Source: a virus | Reading direction: 5' to 3' (one strand) | IMG/VR virus record: IMGVR_UViG_3300009156_000051 | Coordinates: 1 to 41,765 of that record | Length of the DNA stretch: 41,765 nt | Shown here: positions 14,378 through 18,962 of the stretch, in pieces | Layout: every line of letters starts with the position of its first letter | Numbering within the stretch: position 1 is the stretch's first letter | The notes under the pieces: generated by a model | Database searches by the model: none | What the model saw: only the letters and a program-made list of their open reading frames with translations | Told to the model about the DNA's origin: nothing | Position numbers and translations under genes: made by a program

Positions 14378-15193
14378 TCAGTCCTGCAGAAATTTCGAGT
14401 GATAGTCCGTGATCGGATGATGCACGAAGTCGATCGTTACGACTGGCCGACTGTCCGGTGACATCGCCGTCGAGAACTTGACTTCTACACGGCTGTTCGC
14501 ATTCCAACCGACTTGATCCGAGTGTGACGTCGGAGGCAGACCGATCTCGTCGTAGAACTCACTCAGACTGACGTACATGAAGTTGAGCAGCTCGTGGTTG
14601 ACCTTGTTCTCGGCCCGCTTGATCTCTTCGATCGAGCTCTGGAAATACCGGCCGCTGTACATGTCGTAACAGAGAACTTCCCCCGTACCGGCCAGGATGA
14701 TCTCTTTGTTGCTCGGCGGATACTTGTTGACACGATCCTGAGCGACAGCATCGTGGATCTTCTGCTCTTCCCTTTCACCGAGCTTGTCGAACACCTTCGA
14801 CTTGTACTCTTGCAGAGCTCGCTCGGAGATACCCGAAGCCACTGTAAGGGCGGCGATCTTGGTCGAGGCGATCCGATTTGCCATGACGATACAGGTAATC
14901 GTGATCACACAGGACCCAAACGGCGGAATATACTCACGCCAGACCAGCTTGATCTTCTGAGGATTGGTCAACGGCTGAATTTCCAGTGGATGCTCGACCA
15001 TATTGGTCAAAGACTTGTCTTTGCGCTGTCTCTCCTCTTCGTCGATGATCCGAGCTGCCTTGAGCGTCGCACGACCGGTCAGAAATGTGGTCGAGAGTGT
15101 ACCGACGACTCCCATACCCGTAAGGATAGTGGTCGAGTTATCGTTGAGAAGGAACTTGACTTGCTGGATCCTTTGAGCCAATCCAAGTAGCAT
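14378..15193 (-). CDS. DUF6353-family membrane protein, 271 aa
   Basis: ATG 15193 follows GAAAGGTATATAG. Residues about 20-45 (TTILTGMGVVGTLSTTFLTG) and 93-113 (GSCVITITCIVMANRIA) are membrane spans. Then come ALTVASGISERALQEYKSKV, a linker, GEVLCYDMYSGRYFQSS, ELLNFMYVSLSEFYDEIGLP and VGWNANSRVEVKFST. This order is that of DUF6353 proteins found in phages of Gram-positive hosts, function unknown. A diverged relative is encoded at 11439-12371. Likely at the inner membrane with the C-terminal domain in the cytoplasm. Confidence 0.8.
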   Translation of the reverse strand: MLLGLAQRIQQVKFLLNDNSTTILTGMGVVGTLSTTFLTGRATLKAARIIDEEERQRKDKSLTNMVEHPLEIQPLTNPQKIKLVWREYIPPFGSCVITITCIVMANRIASTKIAALTVASGISERALQEYKSKVFDKLGEREEQKIHDAVAQDRVNKYPPSNKEIILAGTGEVLCYDMYSGRYFQSSIEEIKRAENKVNHELLNFMYVSLSEFYDEIGLPPTSHSDQVGWNANSRVEVKFSTAMSPDSRPVVTIDFVHHPITDYHSKFLQD

Positions 15194-15204
15194 CTATATA
15201 CCTT

Positions 15205-15378
15205 TCAATTTTGAGGATAGGGTGAACGATCCACTCCGGTGGCGGCGGGATACTTCCTTAGTGCACGTCTCTCTGCTTGCTGTTTGTTTTTTGCCTTGAC
15301 GAACACCGAACGAGACATACCAAGCGGAAAAGCTAACACCACTCGGTACACCTTACGTCTATCTTGTTTGCTTTTCAT
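15205..15378 (-). CDS. Basic hypothetical protein, 57 aa
   Basis: A frame of 57 codons whose ATG overlaps the stop of the small membrane gene (TTATGA). The product is basic with YRVVLAFPLGMSRSVFVKAKNKQQAERRALRKYP, here read in pieces: a beta hairpin then a helix, a common pattern for small nucleic-acid- or protein-binding modules. Function unknown. Confidence 0.65.
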   Translation of the reverse strand: MKSKQDRRKVYRVVLAFPLGMSRSVFVKAKNKQQAERRALRKYPAATGVDRSPYPQN

Positions 15379-15512
15379 AAGTACCTAGGTTTTCTCATTT
15401 CACGCACGAACACCCAGATCAGCCAGAATCCGAAGGTGATGATCGTCATCAGACAATCGCCGATGAACCTCCAGAATCCGTACCGCTTTTCCCGGACAAC
15501 GATCACGTACAT
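15375..15512 (-). CDS. Small membrane protein, paralog of 18017-18142, 45 aa
   Basis: ATG 15512 has GGGAGGTGCCT upstream. After a basic start (VVREKRYGFWRFI) one membrane span runs through DCLMTIITFGFWLIWVFV and ends REMRKPRYL. The same WLIW(V/I)F(V/I)REMR ending occurs in the 41-residue protein at 18017-18142. Such peptides recall small superinfection-exclusion or immunity membrane proteins, but nothing here proves that. It lies downstream of a promoter-like element and a leader hairpin. Confidence 0.72.
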   Translation of the reverse strand: MYVIVVREKRYGFWRFIGDCLMTIITFGFWLIWVFVREMRKPRYL

Positions 15513-15525
15513 AGGCACCTCCCGT

Positions 15526-15586
15526 CAAAAAGAAAACTGAAAGGGCGCTGCTCCTCACAAGCGCGAGGCTGCAGAAATTACCTTTC
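15526..15586 (-). promoter_or_regulatory. Leader hairpin with U-tract (attenuator-like)
   Basis: Just after the -10 of copy 10, GAAAGG (15581-15586) can pair with CCTTTC (15539-15544), enclosing a GCGCT/AGCGC hairpin, and a T-rich tract follows before the gene's ribosome binding site. The layout equals that at 15873-15960 and 16595-16655, with a different stem sequence. It would end or attenuate transcripts started at this promoter. Confidence 0.6.
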
Positions 15587-15588
15587 TT

Positions 15589-15615
15589 TCGTTATACAGC
15601 ATGATTTTGCTGCGA
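15589..15615 (-). promoter_or_regulatory. Promoter-like element, copy 10
   Basis: Minus strand TCGCAG at 15610-15615, 13-nt spacer, TATAAC at 15591-15596, followed by GAAAG. It begins directly after the stop of the 15616-15849 gene and faces the operon of small membrane gene, basic gene, DUF6353 gene and chaperone-like gene. Confidence 0.7.
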
Positions 15616-15849
15616 TTACGAAGCCGTACCGTAACGACGAAACCAAGCGGCGGTATTGGTCTCGTCCATGATCTCGGCAGCTGCTTGTAGAACGTGCTGT
15701 CCGTAAACGCGCTTGTCTTGACGATCGGCGAGAGCCTTTGCGCGCATCGGAACATCTTCACGCAAGACTCGAGGACGATGGGCGAACCACGAGTGATTGG
15801 CCAGGCACTCCAGAACTTCATTCGACTCTTTGTTCCAACCAACGATCAT
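15616..15849 (-). CDS. Hypothetical protein, 77 aa
   Basis: The true start is ATG 15849 (MIVGWNKESNEVL), preceded by GAAAGGAGCCAAT; the frame extends upstream into the leader RNA. The protein is soluble and helical with RVLREDVPMRAKALADRQDK and WFRRYGTAS at the end. I do not recognise it. It has its own promoter-like element and structured leader. Confidence 0.7.
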   Translation of the reverse strand: MIVGWNKESNEVLECLANHSWFAHRPRVLREDVPMRAKALADRQDKRVYGQHVLQAAAEIMDETNTAAWFRRYGTAS

Positions 15850-15872
15850 ATTGGCTCCTTTCAGAGCATAGG

Positions 15873-15960
15873 AAAAAACAAAAAAGAGAGGCTGGGGATA
15901 TGTTTCCAATTCCATTTAACACAGGGTCTGTCGTCAAACGACAGTTTTCGTGTACCTCTC
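15873..15960 (-). ncRNA. Small RNA or attenuating leader
   Basis: The expected transcript from copy 9 begins near GAGAGG (15955-15960), which pairs with CCTCTC (15886-15891) just before a long U-tract (15873-15885). Between them is a perfect 6-bp hairpin (CTGTCG at 15939-15944 with CGACAG at 15928-15933 on the RNA strand). An RNA of about 75-85 nt with paired ends and a terminator-type tail would result, upstream of the gene at 15849. Confidence 0.6.
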
Positions 15961-15985
15961 ATTAAAGGGGAGGTTTTTCTTGCGA
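15959..15985 (-). promoter_or_regulatory. Promoter-like element, copy 9
   Basis: Minus strand TCGCAA at 15980-15985, 13-nt spacer, TTTAAT at 15961-15966, followed by GAGAGGTACAC. The upstream hexamer differs from the consensus in its last base. It starts right at the end of the 15986-16162 gene. Confidence 0.72.
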
Positions 15986-16162
15986 CTAGATCCTGGTCTT
16001 TGCCACGTGGATAAGAATCTCACAGATCGTGTCCATACTCTTTCGGATGATGATGATCCCGACGAGATTCCTGCCCAGCGCATCGACGATGCCGCTATAG
16101 TCAATCGGTTGCTTCGGTATCGTCTCCTCCGTCGCCTCCGTCTTCTCCTGATCCTTCACCAT
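15986..16162 (-). CDS. Hypothetical protein, 58 aa
   Basis: ATG 16162 (MVKDQEKTEATEE) is a plausible start with GTGAAG nearby; a longer frame from 16192 is possible. The first 20 residues are charged; the rest (YSGIVDALGRNLVGIIIIRKS...) holds a short hydrophobic stretch, too short for a sure membrane span. It overlaps the upstream gene by 62 bases in another frame. Function unknown. Confidence 0.55.
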   Translation of the reverse strand: MVKDQEKTEATEETIPKQPIDYSGIVDALGRNLVGIIIIRKSMDTICEILIHVAKTRI

Positions 16163-16379
16163 CTTCACTTGAAAAGCTCGGTTCTTGAACAACCCAAATC
16201 CCTTCTACTATTTTTTCGGGAACGAATACGACTCGATCCTCAGATTCAGTAAGGATGATAAAGGGATTCCTACTATCACCTATCGTTTGCACACTTTCAA
16301 TTACGCCAGTAAAAACCCTCCCGTTGGTAGTATGGATCACTGCGTCCTTACCCAGTAACAACGATCTCCAGGAAATCAT
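16101..16379 (-). CDS. Possible Sm-like/SH3-like small protein, 92 aa
   Basis: ATG 16379 (MISWRSLLLGKDAVI) follows AAAGGAACC. Residues 6-60 run as beta strands: LLGKDAVIHTTNGRVFTGVIE, then NPFIILTESEDRVVFVP. The 'loaded strand, NG turn, F-x-G' pattern recalls Sm/LSm RNA-binding folds. The C-terminus is a glycine- and acid-rich tail (GEGSGEDGGDGGDD). The Sm-like idea is weak and based on pattern alone; a structure prediction would decide. Confidence 0.6.
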   Translation of the reverse strand: MISWRSLLLGKDAVIHTTNGRVFTGVIESVQTIGDSRNPFIILTESEDRVVFVPEKIVEGIWVVQEPSFSSEDGEGSGEDGGDGGDDTEATD

Positions 16380-16396
16380 GACGGTTCCTTTCGTAG

Positions 16397-16579
16397 TTAC
16401 CATTCGTCTCTATATCGTCTATCTCTTCGAATGCTCAGATATATGTCGAGAATATCTGCAGCATAAAGCAAATAACGCCTCAGAGAAGACGCATTGGTAA
16501 GACGCAGACCTCGAGGAGAAACCTTTTGATACGACTGATAAGACTCTCTCAGAGCTTTGAGCATATCGGTTTCTTCCAT
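16397..16579 (-). CDS. Helical hypothetical protein, 60 aa
   Basis: ATG 16579 (MEETDMLKALRESY) has GAGAGGATCATA upstream; the frame continues eight codons further but into the leader. The protein is basic and helical (SSLRRYLLYAADILDIYLSIRRD). It is the first gene after promoter copy 8 and its leader, and is followed by the Sm-like gene after 17 bases. Confidence 0.65.
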   Translation of the reverse strand: MEETDMLKALRESYQSYQKVSPRGLRLTNASSLRRYLLYAADILDIYLSIRRDRRYRDEW

Positions 16580-16594
16580 TATGATCCTCTCGTC

Positions 16595-16655
16595 GAAAAA
16601 CAAAAATAAGATGAACGATTCACTTACGCTTTCTCAGCCGGTAAGGCCTTCATCT
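16595..16655 (-). ncRNA. Small RNA or attenuating leader
   Basis: AGATGAA (16649-16655) right after the -10 of copy 8 pairs perfectly with TTCATCT (16609-16615), which is followed by a U-tract (to 16595). A small GCC/GGC hairpin lies between. The stem differs from those at 15955 and 15586 but keeps the same position, which supports a conserved RNA architecture. Confidence 0.58.
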
Positions 16656-16681
16656 CATTAAAGGAGATGTTTTTCCTGCGA
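16655..16681 (-). promoter_or_regulatory. Promoter-like element, copy 8
   Basis: Minus strand TCGCAG at 16676-16681, 13-nt spacer, TTTAAT at 16657-16662, followed by GAGATG. Its TCGCAG abuts the T-run of the preceding terminator, so terminator and promoter form one joint module. Confidence 0.75.
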
Positions 16682-16709
16682 AAAAGGAAAGTCCGTGTAG
16701 ACTCTCCTT
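16681..16709 (-). terminator. Rho-independent terminator
   Basis: AAGGAGAGTC pairs with GACTTTCCTT (arms 16700-16709 and 16684-16693) with one G-T wobble and a six-base loop, followed by Ts that run into the next promoter. It ends the 16717-16953 gene. Confidence 0.78.
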
Positions 16710-16716
16710 CTTGGAA

Positions 16717-16953
16717 TTACTTCCAGACGAATAGCTTGAGGTCGCGATGAAGCGCCACAGCCTGATGCCGTTGGGGATGATCTTCGTCGACATCCTCGAG
16801 TTGCAGCTTGATCTCGAAGTAATCGTTCTTCGTTTCGTATACGTTACGAACGATTGCGCGATTCTCGAGATCGACCTGCATGAGGTCGCCGATCTGAAGA
16901 TCCTCCACACGAATAACAGTCTGGGTCTTCTTTCTGCGAAACAACTTAAGCAT
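16717..16953 (-). CDS. Hypothetical protein, 78 aa
   Basis: ATG 16953 follows AAAGGAGAAAA. A basic start (MLKLFRRKKTQ) leads to a beta-rich segment, VEDLQIGDLMQVDLENRAIVRNV, that resembles small barrel folds such as those in KOW or SH3 domains, then a charged helix. It forms a single-gene cassette with promoter copy 7 before it and a terminator after it. Function unknown. Confidence 0.7.
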   Translation of the reverse strand: MLKLFRRKKTQTVIRVEDLQIGDLMQVDLENRAIVRNVYETKNDYFEIKLQLEDVDEDHPQRHQAVALHRDLKLFVWK

Positions 16954-16972
16954 TTTTCTCCTTTAGTAGGTT

Positions 16973-16999
16973 TCATTATAAGCCTGGTAATTCCTGCGA
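16973..16999 (-). promoter_or_regulatory. Promoter-like element, copy 7
   Basis: Minus strand TCGCAG at 16994-16999, 13-nt spacer, TATAAT at 16975-16980, followed by GAAACC. The ATG at 16953 is 22 bases past the -10 with AAAGGAG in between, so the mRNA leader is short. Confidence 0.8.
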
Positions 17000-17008
17000 T
17001 TTGCAGGC

Positions 17009-17044
17009 AAAAAAATAAGAGCCCCGTGTTAGGAGCTCCTATTT
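17009..17044 (-). terminator. Rho-independent terminator
   Basis: AAATAGGAGCTCC pairs with GGGGCTCTTATTT (arms 17032-17044 and 17013-17025) and a run of Ts follows. It ends the 17047-17289 gene, ten bases before promoter copy 7. Confidence 0.82.
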
Positions 17045-17046
17045 GT

Positions 17047-17289
17047 TCACTCGTCATCTATGAGATAAGATGCGAGAGCGGTAAGAAGCAATCCTCTTAC
17101 TCGATAACCTGCCATGACGCCGTTTGAGACGAACATCGGGTACATAGATTCTTTCTCACTGTCCGGGTTTGTTGCATAAGCAACCAGGACCCAGTCAATG
17201 AGCATATCTCCTTCTTCCCAATCGTCGTGCTCAGACAAGACTTCATTCAGCACGGCTTCGATCTTGTCGGATCTTTCCTTAGCTGTCAT
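17047..17289 (-). CDS. Hypothetical protein, 80 aa
   Basis: ATG 17289 (MTAKERSDKIEAVLNEV) has AAGGAGGCGAG upstream; a frame start at 17325 lies inside the promoter. The protein is acidic, with a central segment DWVLVAYATNPDSEKESMYPMF and GYRVRGLLLTALASYL. The fold looks like a small alpha-beta protein. Function unknown. Single-gene cassette. Confidence 0.75.
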   Translation of the reverse strand: MTAKERSDKIEAVLNEVLSEHDDWEEGDMLIDWVLVAYATNPDSEKESMYPMFVSNGVMAGYRVRGLLLTALASYLIDDE

Positions 17290-17321
17290 TCTCGCCTCCT
17301 TGAATATGTGATAGTTGAGTG

Positions 17322-17348
17322 TCATTATAAGGGAGGTAATATCTACGA
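17322..17348 (-). promoter_or_regulatory. Promoter-like element, copy 6
   Basis: Minus strand TCGTAG at 17343-17348, 13-nt spacer beginning ATATTACCTCCC, TATAAT at 17324-17329. A 15-base part of this element recurs in the opposite orientation at 14244-14258. Confidence 0.8.
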
Positions 17349-17350
17349 CG

Positions 17351-17379
17351 AAAAAAGAGAGTCCATGATTTAGACTCTC
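17351..17379 (-). terminator. Rho-independent terminator
   Basis: GAGAGTC pairs with GACTCTC (arms 17373-17379 and 17357-17363) over a nine-base loop, followed by six Ts. It ends the 17388-17687 gene. The loop and stem are nearly identical to the terminator at 17735. Confidence 0.82.
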
Positions 17380-17387
17380 CTTTTGAA

Positions 17388-17687
17388 TTACTGTTTGACC
17401 AGGTAGTCAGACGGAATCTCTTCGTCGTTGTCGAACAGCTCCAAATGTCCACCGTTGATCTCGGAAAGATGATTCATGAACTTCGCGAAATCGTTGTACA
17501 CCTTCTCTTCCTTCTTGGTCCATTGGATCATCAAGGGCGTGCTGGGATCCCACTGGGAACCCGTTCTTTCCATGTGATCGCTTTGAGCCTTGAAGAAAGC
17601 TTCTTGCGCACGATTATACGTAGTTGCAAAATCATCGTCGAGGATCAGGTGCAACTTTGAGCCGTAAACAGCGTAAATAGATTGCAT
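17388..17687 (-). CDS. Hypothetical protein, 99 aa
   Basis: ATG 17687 follows GAAAGGAGAGAG. A soluble protein with YAVYGSKLHLILDDDFATTYNR at the start, a helical middle (EEKVYNDFAKFMNHL) and an acidic end. It has a short mRNA leader after promoter copy 5 and a terminator close behind. Family not recognised. Confidence 0.75.
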   Translation of the reverse strand: MQSIYAVYGSKLHLILDDDFATTYNRAQEAFFKAQSDHMERTGSQWDPSTPLMIQWTKKEEKVYNDFAKFMNHLSEINGGHLELFDNDEEIPSDYLVKQ

Positions 17688-17708
17688 CTCTCTCCTTTCA
17701 AATAGGTT

Positions 17709-17735
17709 TCATTATAAGGGATGTAATATCTACGA
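17709..17735 (-). promoter_or_regulatory. Promoter-like element, copy 5
   Basis: Minus strand TCGTAG at 17730-17735, 13-nt spacer beginning ATATTACATCCC, TATAAT at 17711-17716, then GAAACC. Only a few bases differ from copy 6. Confidence 0.8.
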
Positions 17736-17766
17736 AAAAAAGAGAGTCCATGATTTAGACTCTCTT
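17735..17766 (-). terminator. Rho-independent terminator
   Basis: AGAGAGTC pairs with GACTCTCT (arms 17758-17765 and 17741-17748) and a T-run follows that ends at promoter copy 5. It closes the 17793-17912 gene. Confidence 0.8.
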
Positions 17767-17792
17767 CTTCGAGCCGTCGAGCTCTGGTGATG

Positions 17793-17912
17793 CTATGAAT
17801 TGTCTTCTGCGCGGATAGCCGCCCAGGCGTAGTAGACCATGGCCGCACACAGGAATGCGTACGTACCAGGCCAACGCCGGACATGCCGACCGAAAGCACG
17901 AAGAATAACCAT
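17793..17912 (-). CDS. Small membrane-type peptide, 39 aa
   Basis: ATG 17912 follows AAAGGAGAAATT. The 39 residues have a basic start (RAFGRHVRRWPG) and one moderately hydrophobic segment (TYAFLCAAMVYYAWAAI) ending RAEDNS. A single-span inner-membrane peptide is likely. Its cassette has a promoter-like element before and a terminator after. Function unknown. Confidence 0.68.
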   Translation of the reverse strand: MVILRAFGRHVRRWPGTYAFLCAAMVYYAWAAIRAEDNS

Positions 17913-17934
17913 AATTTCTCCTTTGTCGAGGTTC

Positions 17935-17961
17935 TCGTTATAGACCATGTATTTTCTGCGA
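17935..17961 (-). promoter_or_regulatory. Promoter-like element, copy 4
   Basis: Minus strand TCGCAG at 17956-17961, 13-nt spacer beginning AAAATACATGG, TATAAC at 17937-17942, then GAGAAC. Confidence 0.75.
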
Positions 17962-17971
17962 ATTTGCAGGG

Positions 17972-18006
17972 AAAAAAGGAAAATCCGGGTTTTGGACTCT
18001 CCTTTT
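17972..18006 (-). terminator. Rho-independent terminator
   Basis: AAAGGAGAGTCC pairs with GGATTTTCCTTT (arms 17994-18005 and 17975-17986), largely matched, and six Ts follow. It closes the 18017-18142 gene. Confidence 0.8.
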
Positions 18007-18016
18007 GAATTGCACG

Positions 18017-18142
18017 TTACCTCAGAACGAGGACGTTATTGCGCCTACGCATTTCTCGAATGAAGATCCAGATCAACCACAGTCCGCCAGTTATGCAGAC
18101 CAGGATGACATCCAGAACAAACTTGAAAAATCCGTAGTTCAT
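18017..18142 (-). CDS. Small membrane protein, paralog of 15375-15512, 41 aa
   Basis: ATG 18142 follows AAGGAGGAATT. One membrane span (VLDVILVCITGGLWLIWIF) ends in IREMRRRNNVLVLR, the same LWLIW-F-REMR ending as the 45-residue protein at 15375-15512. Both sit in their own promoter-driven units. A role at the host membrane, for example against superinfecting phage, is a guess from size and topology. Confidence 0.7.
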   Translation of the reverse strand: MNYGFFKFVLDVILVCITGGLWLIWIFIREMRRRNNVLVLR

Positions 18143-18168
18143 AATTCCTCCTTAAGATATATTACATT

Positions 18169-18195
18169 TCATTATATACTATGTATTTTCTGCGA
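18169..18195 (-). promoter_or_regulatory. Promoter-like element, copy 3
   Basis: Minus strand TCGCAG at 18190-18195, 13-nt spacer beginning AAAATACATAG, TATAAT at 18171-18176, then GAAATG. It abuts the T-run of the terminator upstream. Confidence 0.78.
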
Positions 18196-18231
18196 AAAAA
18201 CTAAGGCCCCGCCGCATGGGGGCCCCAGTTT
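18195..18231 (-). terminator. Strong terminator directly after promoter copy 2
   Basis: AAACTGGGGCCCC pairs with GGGGCCTTAGTTT (arms 18219-18231 and 18198-18210), with two mismatched positions, followed by six Ts. It starts only about eight bases beyond the -10 of copy 2, so a transcript from that promoter would end after roughly 40 nt without crossing any gene. Confidence 0.8.
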
Positions 18232-18236
18232 GTCTC

Positions 18237-18263
18237 TCATTATATGCGATGTAATATCTGCGA
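18237..18263 (-). promoter_or_regulatory. Promoter-like element, copy 2
   Basis: Minus strand TCGCAG at 18258-18263, 13-nt spacer beginning ATATTACATCG, TATAAT at 18239-18244, then GAGAG. It drives no gene before the terminator at 18195. The 73 bases to its right are AT-rich and hold only an imperfect CGAAAA/TTTTCG hairpin around CCCCGGGG. Confidence 0.76.
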
Positions 18264-18336
18264 CTTTGAGCGAAAATACTCCCCGGGGTTTTTTCGGAAA
18301 ATGAAAAAAATCAATCCATGTTTGAAATGCGAAGTC

Positions 18337-18375
18337 AAAAAAATATGAAAGGCCGCGTATTCTGCGGCCCTCCAT
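18337..18375 (-). terminator. Rho-independent terminator
   Basis: ATGGAGGGCCGC pairs with GCGGCCTTTCAT (core arms 18364-18369 and 18351-18356), and a run of seven Ts follows. It ends the 18400-18684 gene. Confidence 0.82.
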
Positions 18376-18399
18376 ATCTCGATCTCTCTCGGCTGCCTG

Positions 18400-18684
18400 T
18401 TATCTGATCCGAGTCACCATGTTCCACGCTCGAGACGTGATCACGTTGCCGAGATGCTCATGCCTGATGACCATGATCATTCCCACGAAGTTCGCTACAA
18501 TGGCCGCCATCGTATCTCTGCTCACAGATTCCGGTTTTTCTTCTTCCTTCATTCTATGCAGTTTCACGATCGCGTCCAAAGTTTGCGTGTACTCCTGAGA
18601 ACCGATTGCATGGTTCTTCAGCTCACGAACTGCTCGGTCGATCTCTAGTTCGAGCGGAGTTGGCTCTCTCACCCTAGAAAACAT
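18400..18684 (-). CDS. Conserved actinophage protein, 94 aa
   Basis: ATG 18684 follows AAAGGAGGTCT. A helical N-terminal half (ELEIDRAVRELKNHAIGS) leads to LHRMKEEEKPESVSRDT, then a membrane-like segment (MAAIVANFVGMIMVIRHEHL) and NVITSRAWNMV. I recognise this order in many phages of Actinomycetota and relatives, where it lies close after tail genes. Function unknown, probably membrane-associated. It has its own promoter-like element and terminator. Confidence 0.82.
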   Translation of the reverse strand: MFSRVREPTPLELEIDRAVRELKNHAIGSQEYTQTLDAIVKLHRMKEEEKPESVSRDTMAAIVANFVGMIMVIRHEHLGNVITSRAWNMVTRIR

Positions 18685-18705
18685 AGACCTCCTTTAGATA
18701 TGATC

Positions 18706-18732
18706 TCATTATAGGGCAAGATTTACTCGCGA
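18706..18732 (-). promoter_or_regulatory. Promoter-like element, copy 1
   Basis: Minus strand TCGCGA at 18727-18732, 13-nt spacer, TATAAT at 18708-18713, then GAGATC. The element overlaps the last ten bases of the upstream gene. It marks the border between the tail operon and the small-gene cassettes. Confidence 0.75.
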
Positions 18733-18959
18733 TTGAGATCTTCGAGCTGGGAAGGTTCGACTCGGAAGACCACCTGCTTCTGGAACTCGATCTTCTCGGG
18801 ATAGTCGTCGAGCACGAGCGTATATACGGTCTTTTCTTCTTTCTTTGTCACCACAATGGTGCCGGTGTAATCCAAGAATCTTTTCGACACGTACGATCTC
18901 AAAATATACCCCGCCATCAGACCGAAGTAGAAAATAACGATGTATATTATGATCGCCAT
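18723..18959 (-). CDS. Small membrane protein, 78 aa
   Basis: An N-terminal membrane span (AIIIYIVIFYFGLMAGYIL) is followed by a beta-rich cytoplasmic part: YTGTIVVTKKEEKTVYTLVLD, then EKIEFQKQVVFRVEPS. The same plan occurs in small proteins of many siphophages, function unknown. It starts a few bases after the Gp37-like tail gene and so is probably transcribed with the tail operon. Confidence 0.76.
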   Translation of the reverse strand: MAIIIYIVIFYFGLMAGYILRSYVSKRFLDYTGTIVVTKKEEKTVYTLVLDDYPEKIEFQKQVVFRVEPSQLEDLNRE

Positions 18960-18962
18960 AGC

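Noticed and set aside
15500-18800. CRISPR array, because of regularly recurring similar sequences
   Set aside because: The repeats are promoter and terminator modules separated by genes of varying length, not constant repeats with uniform spacers.
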